From Heliomicrobium undosum (GTDB taxonomy: Bacteria; Bacillota; Desulfitobacteriia; Heliobacteriales; Heliobacteriaceae): a DNA stretch of 64,000 nucleotides. The notes under the pieces are model-generated. The model saw nothing but the letters and a program-made list of their open reading frames with translations. It did not search any database and was not told the DNA's origin. A program made the position numbers and the translations under genes. Each line of letters starts with the position of its first letter. Position 1 is the first letter of the stretch. This document shows positions 28,968 through 38,135 of this stretch, piece after piece. The stretch lies in NCBI RefSeq assembly GCF_009877425.1, contig NZ_WXEY01000015.1, positions 16,833-80,832 on the forward strand. The letters run 5' to 3'.

Positions 28968-29750
28968 TTGCCACCATCGTTTTGGCCCTTTGGCCGATCA
29001 AAGGATGCCGAGCCGGAGCAGTCGCTGATCCAAAAAATTGACCCTCATCGTATACCCCAGCATGTGGCCATCATCATGGACGGCAATGGCCGGTGGGCGA
29101 AACGCAGGGGATTGCCGCGCGTCGCCGGGCACCGGGCGGGTGTGCAGTCTCTGCGCCGCGTCCTGGAGACCTGTGAGGAATTCGGTATCCGCTATCTTAC
29201 CGTCTACGCCTTTTCGACGGAGAACTGGAAGCGCCCTGCCGACGAGGTGAACGCGCTCTTCGATTTGCTTGTCGAGTACCTGCAGCGGGAACTGGACACC
29301 CTCCATGACAAGGGGGTGCAGATTCGCGCCATCGGCAAAGTTTCCGAATTGCCTGAAAATCCCCGGAAAGAATTGGAGCGGGCTGTCCGCCATACGGCAA
29401 ACAATGACAAACTGATCCTCAACGTGGCCCTGAACTACGGCGGACGGATCGAGATCGTCGAAGCGGTCAAGGCCATCGCCCGTCAGGCCCGTGATGGACA
29501 GATCGATCCCGAGCGCATCGATGAGGCGTTCCTGAACCGGCACCTCTACACGGCCGATGTGCCTGATCCCGATCTGTTGATCCGGCCATCGGGTGAACTG
29601 CGGCTCTCCAATTTCCTGCTCTGGCAGTCGGCCTATACGGAGATCTGGGTCACACCCACCCTCTGGCCTGATTTTGGGCGGAAAGAGATGATCCAGGCGC
29701 TCGTCGATTACCAGGGACGGGACCGGCGCTTTGGTGGAGTCAAAGTCTAG
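28968..29750 (+). CDS. uppS: Undecaprenyl diphosphate synthase (cis-prenyltransferase)
   Basis: UppS makes the C55 lipid carrier for cell-wall synthesis from farnesyl and isopentenyl diphosphate. Motifs: HVAIIMDGNGRWAKRRGLPR (catalytic Asp), GHRAG, LTVYAFSTENWKRP and PDPDLLIRPSGELRLSNFLL. A TTG start at 28968 follows GGGAGGGG. At 260 residues it carries about 20 more N-terminal residues than the minimal enzyme. Confidence 0.97.
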   Translation: MPPSFWPFGRSKDAEPEQSLIQKIDPHRIPQHVAIIMDGNGRWAKRRGLPRVAGHRAGVQSLRRVLETCEEFGIRYLTVYAFSTENWKRPADEVNALFDLLVEYLQRELDTLHDKGVQIRAIGKVSELPENPRKELERAVRHTANNDKLILNVALNYGGRIEIVEAVKAIARQARDGQIDPERIDEAFLNRHLYTADVPDPDLLIRPSGELRLSNFLLWQSAYTEIWVTPTLWPDFGRKEMIQALVDYQGRDRRFGGVKV

Positions 29751-29764
29751 GAGGAGCTTCCTGC

Positions 29765-30562
29765 ATGCTCTGGAAACGCGTCGTCAGCGCCCTCGTCGGC
29801 GTACCGCTCCTGGTCGCTGTCGTTTGGGCCGGCGGGTGGGCCATGACAGCCGCTGTGATGGTGCTTGCCGTCGGCGGCTTTTATGAATACCTGCAGATGG
29901 TCCGGCGGATGGAGGCGGAGCCGCCTGCCTGGTTGGGGTATGCCCTCTCTGTAGCGCTTGTCTTGGCTGCCCATTTCGGCGGTGCGCCGATCCCGGCGAT
30001 CGTAGCCGCTGCCGGGATTGCCTTTCTGCTCCAACTTGTTCTGGCTTTTCCGAAGGCGAGGCCGGCCGATGGGGCCTTGGCATTCACCGGCGCCTTTGTC
30101 ATCGCCTGGCTCCTGGGCCACCTGATCCTGTTGCGCAGTCTGCCCAGCGGCGTCGAGGCGGTGTTGATCGCCTTTTTTCTGACCTGGGCCACCGACACGG
30201 GCGCCTACTTCGCCGGCCGTTCCCTTGGGAAGCGCCCCTTGGCGGCCCGTGTCAGCCCAAAGAAGACCCTGGAAGGTTCCCTGGGCGGACTGCTTGCAGC
30301 GGCGCTCGTCGGTGTCATCCTCGGTCCACGATGGTTTCCCGCTACCTCATGGGTGATTTGGCTGCCCTTTTCCCTGGTCGTCTCCGCTCTGGGTCAACTG
30401 GGCGACCTGGCCGAATCGGCCCTGAAACGGATCGCCGGGGTGAAGGATTCGGGGAATCTGATCCCTGGACACGGCGGCGTCCTCGACCGCTTCGACAGCA
30501 TCCTCTGGACGGCGCCGGCAACCTATTACTTTTTGCGATTCATTGAGGAGTATCTGCGATGA
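29765..30562 (+). CDS. cdsA: Phosphatidate cytidylyltransferase
   Basis: CdsA forms CDP-diacylglycerol for phospholipid synthesis. It is a multi-helix membrane protein of 265 residues with the signature SPKKTLEGSLGGLL and the terminal LGDLAESALKRIAGVKDSGN plus PGHGGVLDRFDSI motif. AGGAGG lies upstream. The last four bases overlap the next gene. Confidence 0.96.
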   Translation: MLWKRVVSALVGVPLLVAVVWAGGWAMTAAVMVLAVGGFYEYLQMVRRMEAEPPAWLGYALSVALVLAAHFGGAPIPAIVAAAGIAFLLQLVLAFPKARPADGALAFTGAFVIAWLLGHLILLRSLPSGVEAVLIAFFLTWATDTGAYFAGRSLGKRPLAARVSPKKTLEGSLGGLLAAALVGVILGPRWFPATSWVIWLPFSLVVSALGQLGDLAESALKRIAGVKDSGNLIPGHGGVLDRFDSILWTAPATYYFLRFIEEYLR

Positions 30563-31662
30563 ACGACTGGCAACACTGGCTGGGCCATTTCCTTCGCCTG
30601 GCCGCCGTCGCCCTCTTTATCGGGCTCGCCTATTTCGTCATCCAATACGCACTCCCCCTGACGGTGGAGGTTTTCCGCCGTCTGGGCGTCTACCTGTTGC
30701 CTTTTTTACTGGGGGCGATGATCGCCCTGCTCATTGAACCGGTCGTTGAGTTTCTGACGAAGAAGACGGGCCTCTCTCGAACGTTGACCACCTTTGTGAC
30801 GCTGCTGCTCTTTCTCGGTCTCGTCAGTGTCGGCCTGGTCGTCGTTATCAGCCGCCTCGTCGTTGAGATGGTCACCATCGCATCGAGCCTGCCGTCGCCT
30901 CAGTTTCTGACGAACGCCTTTACGGAATGGACCAAGGCGGTGGCGCCTTATTACGAGCTGATCCATTCGTCGCCGGAGATTTACACGACAGTGGAGCGGA
31001 TCGCCGGCGAGGGCGTCGTGGCCGTAAAAAATATGGCTGTTTCCGGGTCAAACTATCTCTTAGACATGATCACGTCGCTCCCGTCCTTTTTCACGATCCT
31101 GGCCTTCAGCCTGGTGGCCAGCTACTTCTTCAGCCGCGACAAAGGGGCCATCCTGCAGTTGGTCTACAACGTCGTGCCCAACGATCGGGCCGCCCAGGTC
31201 CGCCAGGTCATCCTGGAACTTGGCGACGCCTTTGTCGGCTTTGTTCGCGCCCAGGTGATCCTCGTTTCCATCACTGGCTTGTTGACGATCATCGGGCTCT
31301 ATCTCTTGGACAATGAATATGCCTTTACCATCGGGATCCTTACGGGGATCATGGACCTGCTGCCGATCCTGGGGCCCGGTCTCGTCTTCTTGCCCTGGAT
31401 TATCTGGGAACTGCTCACCGGCCAGTTTCCGGCAGCAGCCAATCTGAGCATCCTCTACGGCATCCTGGTGCTCAACCGCCAGTTTATTGAACCGAAGGTG
31501 GTTGCCGATTCCATCGGCCTGCACCCCTTAGCCACCTTGACCGCCCTCTATGTGGGCTTAAAGGCTTTCGGGGTGATCGGGGTCATCATCGGTCCGACAA
31601 TTGTGCTGCTGCTCGTATCGATGCACCGGGCAGGGGTTTTCAAGAATTTCCGAACGAGGTGA
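30559..31662 (+). CDS. YtvI/AI-2E transporter family membrane protein
   Basis: This 367-residue polytopic protein has about eight membrane helices, the family's duplicated hydrophobic layout and the C-terminal signature GIMDLLPILGPGLVFLPWII followed by NRQFIEPKVVADSIGLHPL. The closest named type is the sporulation membrane protein YtvI. Its place between cdsA and dxr, with four-base and near-zero gaps, ties its expression to envelope lipid genes. Substrate unknown. Confidence 0.85.
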   Translation: MNDWQHWLGHFLRLAAVALFIGLAYFVIQYALPLTVEVFRRLGVYLLPFLLGAMIALLIEPVVEFLTKKTGLSRTLTTFVTLLLFLGLVSVGLVVVISRLVVEMVTIASSLPSPQFLTNAFTEWTKAVAPYYELIHSSPEIYTTVERIAGEGVVAVKNMAVSGSNYLLDMITSLPSFFTILAFSLVASYFFSRDKGAILQLVYNVVPNDRAAQVRQVILELGDAFVGFVRAQVILVSITGLLTIIGLYLLDNEYAFTIGILTGIMDLLPILGPGLVFLPWIIWELLTGQFPAAANLSILYGILVLNRQFIEPKVVADSIGLHPLATLTALYVGLKAFGVIGVIIGPTIVLLLVSMHRAGVFKNFRTR

Positions 31663-31667
31663 ACGGC

Positions 31668-32843
31668 TTGAACAAAGGGATCGCCATCCTGGGGTCGACA
31701 GGCTCCATCGGTCGACAGACGCTGGAGGTCGTCGATCGGAGTGAAGGTCGCTTGACTGTGCAGGCCCTGGCCGCCGGCAGCAACTGGAAAGAATTGCTTG
31801 CTCAGATCGAGATCTACCGGCCGCGTCTGGCGGCAATGATGGAAACAGAGGCGGCTGAGCGGCTCGCCGAGGCGCTTCGGGAACGGGAGTTGTCCATCCC
31901 CGTCGTGACCGGTGAGGCGGGGCTGGCTGAAGCGGCTTGCCTGCCCGAGGTGGATACGGTCGTCACCGCCGTCAGCGGCGCCATCGGCTTGGGGCCGACG
32001 ATGGCGGCCATTGAGGCGGGAAAAGAGATCGCCCTGGCGAACAAGGAGACCCTCGTCGCCGCCGGCCCGCTTGTCATGGCGGCGGCGCGCCGCCGCGAGG
32101 TGGCCATCCTGCCTGTCGACAGTGAGCACTCGGCCATCTTCCAGTGCTTGCAAGGCCAGGACCGCCGCTTGGCGCGCCTGATCCTGACGGCCTCGGGCGG
32201 ACCCTTCCGGGACAAAAGCCTAGAAGAGTTGCATCAGGTCACGCCGGAAGACGCACTCCGCCATCCCAACTGGCGCATGGGTCCCAAGATCACCATCGAC
32301 TCGGCCTCGCTGATGAACAAGGGGCTGGAGGTGATCGAGGCGCGCTGGCTCTTTGACATCGATTTTGACGACATCGAGGTGCTCGTCCATCCTCAGAGCA
32401 TCGTCCACTCCATGGTTGAGTTTGCCGACGGCTCCTTCCTCGGTCAGATGGGCCTGCCCGACATGCGGCTGCCCATCCAGTACGCCCTCACGTACCCGGA
32501 GCGGTGGCAAACCGGCTGGCCGCGCCTCGACTTTACGAAGACGGCGGCGCTGACCTTCCGGCGGCCTGATCTGGAGCGGTTCCCGTCATTGGAACTTGCG
32601 CTCACGGCTGGGCGGACAGGCGGATCCCTGCCTGCCGTCATGAACGCCGCCAATGAGGTGGCTGTCCACGCCTTTTTGGACCACCGGATCGGCTTCATGG
32701 ATATCCCCCGCATCGTCCGGGAGGCGATGGAGGCCCATGAATGGCAGAAGGAGCCGGACCTGCCGGCGATCCGCCAGGCCGACGCGTGGGCCCGGCGCTT
32801 TGTGGCGGAACAGGTAGGAAAGGGAAGGGAGGTTTCCGCTTGA
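31668..32843 (+). CDS. dxr: 1-deoxy-D-xylulose 5-phosphate reductoisomerase
   Basis: Dxr converts DXP to MEP using NADPH in the non-mevalonate isoprenoid pathway. NADPH site: IAILGSTGSIGRQTLEVVDR; metal and substrate site: LPVDSEHSAIFQCLQG and NWRMGPKITIDSASLMNKGL. The TTG at 31668 has GAGGTGA five bases upstream; an in-frame GTG at 31659 lies inside it. The product is 391 residues. It overlaps rseP by four bases. Confidence 0.97.
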   Translation: MNKGIAILGSTGSIGRQTLEVVDRSEGRLTVQALAAGSNWKELLAQIEIYRPRLAAMMETEAAERLAEALRERELSIPVVTGEAGLAEAACLPEVDTVVTAVSGAIGLGPTMAAIEAGKEIALANKETLVAAGPLVMAAARRREVAILPVDSEHSAIFQCLQGQDRRLARLILTASGGPFRDKSLEELHQVTPEDALRHPNWRMGPKITIDSASLMNKGLEVIEARWLFDIDFDDIEVLVHPQSIVHSMVEFADGSFLGQMGLPDMRLPIQYALTYPERWQTGWPRLDFTKTAALTFRRPDLERFPSLELALTAGRTGGSLPAVMNAANEVAVHAFLDHRIGFMDIPRIVREAMEAHEWQKEPDLPAIRQADAWARRFVAEQVGKGREVSA

Positions 32844-33895
32844 TCACATTCCTGGCCTCGGTCTTCGTGTTCGGGTTGATGATTTTCTTCCATGAACTGG
32901 GGCACTTCGCCGTCGCCAAGGCGGTCGGCGTCCGGGTTCTGGAATTCAGCATCGGCATGGGTCCGCGGCTGTTCGGCTTGCGCCGGGGGGCCACCCTCTA
33001 CGCGTTGCGCCTGCTGCCCGTCGGCGGTTTCGTGCGCATGGCCGGCATGGAGCCCGGCGAAGACGGCCAGTTTCCGGCGGCAACGTCCGATCCGGGAAAC
33101 TTCAACAACAAGACGGTGCTGCAACGGGCGGCGGTGATCTTCGCCGGTTCTTTCATGAACTTCATCCTGGCGTTCCTGCTGTTCATCTACATCTACACCA
33201 TCATCGGCGTGCCGACCTACTCCAACGTCATCGGCGACGTCCTGGCAGGCAAACCGGCCCAAACGGCCGGCATCCGGCCAGGTGATCGCATCGTCGCTGT
33301 CGACGGCAAAGCGACCGCGAACTGGGCGGAACTGATCCAGGAGATCCATCCCCGGGGCGGTCAGGAACTGACCCTCACCGTGGAGAGCCAGGGCGCGGTC
33401 CGCGATGTCAAAGTCGTTCCGGCTGTTGAGCCCGAGCGCAACGTCGGTCAGATCGGGATCACCGTCGATGACAAGTCGGTCTATCACGAGAAAAAGGGAC
33501 TGTTCACATCGCTGAAGCTCGGTATCGCCAACACCGTCGCCATCACCACCATGATCCTGCAGTCGATCTTTCAGATGATCACCGGCGCCGCGCCAGCTGA
33601 GGTGGGCGGGCCCGTGATGATCGTCAGCGAGATCGGCAAGGCGGCGCAGGTGGGGCTGATGCCCCTCTTGATGCTGGCGTCCGTGCTCTCGATCAACCTG
33701 GGCTTGCTAAACCTCTTTCCCATCCCCGCCTTGGATGGCAGCCGGCTTGTTTTCCTCGGCCTCGAGGCACTGCGCGGTCGCCCCATCGATCCGGCCAAGG
33801 AGAGCATGATCCACATGATCGGCTTTGCCCTCTTGATCGGGTTGATGCTGCTCATCGCCTACAAAGACGTGCTGAAACTGTTGGGAGGGGGGTAA
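32840..33895 (+). CDS. rseP: Site-2 zinc metalloprotease RseP/RasP
   Basis: This is an intramembrane protease that cleaves membrane-bound regulators and leftover signal peptides. The zinc motif is HELGH in the first membrane helix (LMIFFHELGHFAVAKAVG), a PDZ domain is centred on AGKPAQTAGIRPGDRIVAVD, and the third zinc ligand is in NLFPIPALDGSRLVF. The TTG at 32840, overlapping the dxr stop, gives the expected opening; longer in-frame starts would run deep into dxr. The product is 351 residues. Confidence 0.95.
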   Translation: MITFLASVFVFGLMIFFHELGHFAVAKAVGVRVLEFSIGMGPRLFGLRRGATLYALRLLPVGGFVRMAGMEPGEDGQFPAATSDPGNFNNKTVLQRAAVIFAGSFMNFILAFLLFIYIYTIIGVPTYSNVIGDVLAGKPAQTAGIRPGDRIVAVDGKATANWAELIQEIHPRGGQELTLTVESQGAVRDVKVVPAVEPERNVGQIGITVDDKSVYHEKKGLFTSLKLGIANTVAITTMILQSIFQMITGAAPAEVGGPVMIVSEIGKAAQVGLMPLLMLASVLSINLGLLNLFPIPALDGSRLVFLGLEALRGRPIDPAKESMIHMIGFALLIGLMLLIAYKDVLKLLGGG

Positions 33896-33899
33896 GCCG

Positions 33900-34970
33900 A
33901 TGGAAATTGCACTGCCTCGCCGGAAGACCCGCCGCATCTATGTCGGGACCGTTCCTATCGGCGACGGGGCGCCTGTGTCGGTCCAGTCCATGTGCAACAC
34001 GGACACCCGCGACGCAGCCGCCACGCTCGATCAGATCAACCGCCTTGCCGCCGCCGGTTGCGAGATCATCCGGGTGGCCGTCCCTGACGCCCAGGCTGTT
34101 GACGCCTTGCCCGCCATCGTAAACGGGTCGCCCGTTCCGGTCATCGCTGACATCCACTTCAACCACAGATTGGCCATCGGCGCTTTGAAGTCCGGTGTGC
34201 AAGGCCTGCGGCTTAACCCCGGCAATATCGGCGGCGCCGAGAACGTGCGGGAGGTGCTGGCCGCCGCCCGGGAACGGCAGGTCCCCATCCGCATCGGCGT
34301 TAACGCCGGTTCGCTGGAAAAAGGGCTTTTGGAAAAATACGGTGGCGTCACCCCGGAAGCCATGGTGGAAAGCGCCCTCGGCCACATCCGTCTGCTCGAA
34401 GACGAGAACTACCCCTGGATGAAGATCTCCCTCAAGGCCTCCTCGGTGCCGCTGATGCTGGCGGCCTACCGGTCGCTGGCTGAAAAGGTAGACTACCCGC
34501 TGCACATCGGCGTCACTGAAGCGGGAACGGTGCGCTCCGGCATCATCAAGTCAGCCGCCGGCATCGGCGCCCTCCTCGCCCAGGGGATCGGCGATACCTT
34601 GCGCGTCTCCCTGACGGGCGATCCCCTGCCGGAGGTCCGCACCGGCTGGGAGATCCTCAAGTCGCTGGGTTTGCGGAAACGCGGTCCTGAGTTGATCTCC
34701 TGCCCGACCTGCGGCCGTTGCCAGGTGAACCTGACTGCCGTCGCCGAGGCGGTCGAGACGGCGCTGGAGAAGGAGACGAGGCCGATCAAGGTCGCTGTCA
34801 TGGGATGTGTCGTCAACGGCCCCGGCGAGGCGCGCGAGGCCGATGTGGGCATCGCCGGGGGCAACGACTGCGGCCTCATCTTCCGCAAAGGCGAAATCGT
34901 CCGCAAGGTCTCCCAGGCCGAGATGGTGGAGGCCCTGCTGGAGGAGATCGGGAAGTTGCCGGCGGAGTAG
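33900..34970 (+). CDS. ispG: 4-hydroxy-3-methylbut-2-enyl diphosphate synthase (flavodoxin)
   Basis: IspG is the 4Fe-4S enzyme that makes HMBPP late in the MEP pathway. The TIM-barrel part has SVQSMCNTDTRDAAATLDQI and IADIHFNHRLAIGAL. The cluster-binding part has LISCPTCGRCQVNL and MGCVVNGPGEAREADVGIAG. The length is 356 residues. It begins four bases after rseP in the conserved dxr-rseP-ispG order. Confidence 0.97.
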   Translation: MEIALPRRKTRRIYVGTVPIGDGAPVSVQSMCNTDTRDAAATLDQINRLAAAGCEIIRVAVPDAQAVDALPAIVNGSPVPVIADIHFNHRLAIGALKSGVQGLRLNPGNIGGAENVREVLAAARERQVPIRIGVNAGSLEKGLLEKYGGVTPEAMVESALGHIRLLEDENYPWMKISLKASSVPLMLAAYRSLAEKVDYPLHIGVTEAGTVRSGIIKSAAGIGALLAQGIGDTLRVSLTGDPLPEVRTGWEILKSLGLRKRGPELISCPTCGRCQVNLTAVAEAVETALEKETRPIKVAVMGCVVNGPGEAREADVGIAGGNDCGLIFRKGEIVRKVSQAEMVEALLEEIGKLPAE

Positions 34971-35054
34971 CGCCTTCTTTGTTCTTGTCCGCCTCGCCAT
35001 TCACAATGGAATCTATTATCGTGCAAATGACATGTCAAGTTGACAAATGAAACG

Positions 35055-35078
35055 ACGTGTGAAATCACGTGTGAAATC
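35055..35078. repeat. Perfect tandem 12-base repeat upstream of proS
   Basis: ACGTGTGAAATC occurs twice in a row, with a degenerate third copy (TGCGCGTGAAAG) after it. It lies in the 309-base gap between ispG and proS, which otherwise holds no convincing gene, T-box or terminator. It could be an operator or be neutral. Confidence 0.6.
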
Positions 35079-35279
35079 TGCGCGTGAAAGGCCGAGGAAA
35101 TGGCAAAACTATCGATTAAGTCTTGTACGCCTTGATCAAAGTTGCCTGCAATGCGGCATCGCATAGCGGATAGGCAGTGTAAGCATGCCGATGCGCGGTC
35201 AAAGCAAAGACAAAAACCAAAAATGTAATACATAAAAAAGAGAACCGTCTCCAGAAATACTGTGGAGTGTGACGACACC

Positions 35280-37004
35280 GTGCGCATGTCGCAACTTTTT
35301 GCCCCCACTTTGCGGGAAACACCGGCTGAAGCTGAAGTCATCAGCCATCAACTGTTGCTGCGGGCCGGCTTCATCCGCCGATCCTCGGCCGGCGTGTACC
35401 ACTACCTCCCGCTGGGACACCGGGTGCTCCAGCGGATCATGGCTATCGTCCGTGAGGAGATGAACGCCGCCGGCGGACAGGAACTGCTGATGCCGATCAT
35501 CCAGCCGGCGGAGATCTGGCTCCAGTCGGGCCGCTGGCACGTCTACGGCGACGAACTTTTCCGCCTGAAAGACCGGCACCAGCGCGATTTCTGCCTCAGC
35601 CCAACCCATGAGGAGAGCATCACCGATCTGGTCAAAAACAACGTCTCCTCCTACCGGGACCTGCCGATGCTGCTTTATCACATCACCAACAAGTACCGCG
35701 ACGAGCGCCGCCCCCGTTTCGGCCTCATGCGGGGCCGCGAGTTCATCATGAAGGACCTCTACTCCTTCGACCGCGATGAAGCGGGTTTGCATGAATCCTA
35801 CATGAAGATGTACCAGGCCTATATGAACATATTCCGCCGCTGCGGCCTCACCTTCCGGCCCGTCGAGGCCGATCCGGGCGCCATTGGCGGCACCGGCGGC
35901 TCCCATGAGTTCATGGTTCTCGCCGAATCGGGCGAGGCGGAGATCGTCTACTGTGACGCCTGTGATTACGCGGCCAACACGGAAAAGGCCGAGTGCAAGC
36001 CCCAGGTGACGGCGGGCCTGCCGCCGCTGCCGGCGGAGCAGGTGGCCACGCCGGGTCAAAAAACCATCGAAGAGATCTGCAACTTCCTCAAGGTTGCCCC
36101 GGCTGACACGATCAAGACCATGATCTTCCGCGCCGACGATGACCTCGTCATGGCGCTGATCCGCGGCGACCGGGAGATCAACGAGGTCAAGTTGAAAAAC
36201 CTCCTTGATTGCCTCGATCTCCGCATGGCCACCGAGGAAGAATGCCGAGAGGTCAGCCCCGGCGGCGCCGGTTACCTCGGCCCCGTCGGCATCAAGGACA
36301 TCCCCATCTACGCCGACCCTGAGGTGATGGCCTTGACGCGGGCCGTCGCCGGCGCCAATGCGCCGGACGCCCACCTGATCCATGTATGCCCCGGAAGGGA
36401 CTTCACCGTCAAAGCGACGGCCGACCTGCGCCTCGTCCAGGTAGGAGAACCCTGTCCCCAGTGCGGCGCTCCCCTGAAAAAGGCCCGCGGCATCGAGGTG
36501 GGGCAGGTCTTCAAACTGGGCACCAAGTACTCGAAAGCCCTGAATTGCACCTTCCTCGACGAAAAAGGCCAGGAGAACCTGATGGTGATGGGCTGCTACG
36601 GCGTCGGCGTCAGCCGCACCATGGCGGCCGCCATCGAGCAGAACCACGATGGGAACGGCATCGTCTGGCCCATGGCCATCGCCCCCTTCCAGGTCCTCGT
36701 CGTGCCCGTCTCGAACAAAGACGCCGCCCAGATGGAGGCCGCCGAGGCCATCTACAAGGAACTGAACGCCAAGGGCATCGACGCATTGCTCGACGACCGT
36801 GCCGAACGGGCCGGCGTCAAGTTCAAGGACGCCGACCTGATCGGCATCCCCGTCCGCATCACCGTCGGCAACAAGCTGGCCAGTGACGGCGTGGTGGAGG
36901 TCAAACTGCGCCGGGGCGGCGAGCAGTTCACTGCGCCCCGGGAGGACGTGGTTGCCCAGGTGCAGGCGCTGATCCGGGAGCAAATGGAAGCGACGGCTGG
37001 ATAA
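35280..37004 (+). CDS. proS: Prolyl-tRNA synthetase (bacterial type with editing insertion)
   Basis: This class II synthetase charges tRNA-Pro. The opening [20 protein letters not shown] matches the family when the GTG at 35280 is used. Motif 2 is [20 protein letters not shown]. The inserted YbaK-like editing domain spans about residues 220-400, and motif 3 is [17 protein letters not shown]. The product is 574 residues. The ribosome site is weak, so the start could also be ATG 35286. It stands apart from its neighbours, with a long 5' gap. Confidence 0.96.
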   Translation: MRMSQLFAPTLRETPAEAEVISHQLLLRAGFIRRSSAGVYHYLPLGHRVLQRIMAIVREEMNAAGGQELLMPIIQPAEIWLQSGRWHVYGDELFRLKDRHQRDFCLSPTHEESITDLVKNNVSSYRDLPMLLYHITNKYRDERRPRFGLMRGREFIMKDLYSFDRDEAGLHESYMKMYQAYMNIFRRCGLTFRPVEADPGAIGGTGGSHEFMVLAESGEAEIVYCDACDYAANTEKAECKPQVTAGLPPLPAEQVATPGQKTIEEICNFLKVAPADTIKTMIFRADDDLVMALIRGDREINEVKLKNLLDCLDLRMATEEECREVSPGGAGYLGPVGIKDIPIYADPEVMALTRAVAGANAPDAHLIHVCPGRDFTVKATADLRLVQVGEPCPQCGAPLKKARGIEVGQVFKLGTKYSKALNCTFLDEKGQENLMVMGCYGVGVSRTMAAAIEQNHDGNGIVWPMAIAPFQVLVVPVSNKDAAQMEAAEAIYKELNAKGIDALLDDRAERAGVKFKDADLIGIPVRITVGNKLASDGVVEVKLRRGGEQFTAPREDVVAQVQALIREQMEATAG

Positions 37005-37086
37005 ATGACAAGACTCGCTGCTCAATGAAGGGCTGCTTTTCAAAGCACCCTGGCCCGGCGGTATTACTGACCAAGAGGTGAAGCCT

Positions 37087-37731
37087 TTGTCTCTCTCCGT
37101 GATCATTCCGGCTTATAATGAGGAACGCACTGTGGCCGACGTCGTTCGAGCCGCCCTTGCATCTCCTTATCGGGATGACGTGATCGTCATCAATGACGGC
37201 TCGGAGGATCAAACGGCAGCACAGGCGCAGGCGGCCGGCGCCCGGGTGCTCGAACTTCCCGAAAACAGAGGCAAGGGCGCCGCCATGAAGGCTGGCGCCC
37301 TTGCCGCCTATTATCCGGCGTTGCTTTTTCTTGACGCCGACCTGATCGGCCTCCGACCGGAACACCTCGTCCACCTGGCTACACCTCTGTTAGAAAACAA
37401 GGCAGACATGACTGTCGGCATCTTTGAACAGGGTCGCTCGACGACTGACCTTGCCCAACTGGTGGCGCCCTACCTGTCAGGACAGCGGGCGATCAGAAAA
37501 GAGATCCTTCTGGATGTGTACGCATTGGCCGATACCCGCTATGGCGTGGAGGTCGCCTTAACCCGGCATTTTCGGGACCGTCCCCACCTGCGCAGCCAAG
37601 CGGTCTTCCTGTCCGGGCTGACACACCGGATGAAGGAAGAAAAGCTTGGGCTGGTCGAGGGATTCAAGGCGCGGATGAAGATGTACTGGGAGGTCGGTTC
37701 GGTTATCCTGGATCGCGAGCCCAGGGACTAA
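37087..37731 (+). CDS. Family 2 glycosyltransferase
   Basis: This 214-residue GT-A enzyme opens with LSVIIPAYNEERTVADVVRA. It has the nucleotide-binding INDGSEDQTA, the KGAAMKAGALAA segment and the metal-binding LFLDADL. No membrane helix is visible, so it is cytoplasmic, and its sugar and acceptor cannot be told from sequence. The TTG at 37087 lies five bases after GAGGTGA. A terminator downstream ends this unit. Confidence 0.85.
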   Translation: MSLSVIIPAYNEERTVADVVRAALASPYRDDVIVINDGSEDQTAAQAQAAGARVLELPENRGKGAAMKAGALAAYYPALLFLDADLIGLRPEHLVHLATPLLENKADMTVGIFEQGRSTTDLAQLVAPYLSGQRAIRKEILLDVYALADTRYGVEVALTRHFRDRPHLRSQAVFLSGLTHRMKEEKLGLVEGFKARMKMYWEVGSVILDREPRD

Positions 37732-37802
37732 CGGAAAAGGGCGAACTGGAACCATTCGATTCCTCTTTCAGTAAATGCAATAAAAATGATCATCAGAAAG
37801 GG

Positions 37803-37832
37803 AGAGAAGGTATTTAGGCCTTCTCTTTTTTT
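37803..37832 (+). terminator. Rho-independent terminator after the glycosyltransferase
   Basis: AGAGAAGG and CCTTCTCT pair around an eight-base loop, followed by six T. The rest of the gap to 38136 shows no convincing gene or site. Confidence 0.9.
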
Positions 37833-38135
37833 ACGTCTCCGTCCGGGGTCCACAAACTTTCGTCAGATAGCGCAGACAGCGGCATTCGGACAAAGGCCAT
37901 CCGGACATCCTTTTGCAGGTTCTTTGTCTTCTTTACCGCCCTTCCACGTAAGCTGTATTAAAGGGAACTTAACAACCCCGGCCCAGGAGGAGGCGCCGGC
38001 CATGTGGAAATCATCGATTCAGTAAATTTTTTAAAAAGGAACAGCACATGAAGGGGTGACCGGCGAGAGGAAGGCAGCGAGACAACCGGCGCGGGGGCGC
38101 ACAGGAAAAACCAACAGGGAAAGGCGGCTGGCACA

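Noticed and set aside
34971..35279. T-box riboswitch for proS
   Set aside because: No TGGNACCGCG-type T-box sequence or following terminator could be found.
35199..37106. Long minus-strand open frame opposite proS
   Set aside because: It is a shadow of the high-G+C proS codons; the translation is His/Asp/Gly-rich with no recognisable domain.
37786..38025. Possible 79-residue gene after the glycosyltransferase
   Set aside because: A terminator hairpin lies inside its 5' part, there is no ribosome site, and the product resembles no protein.
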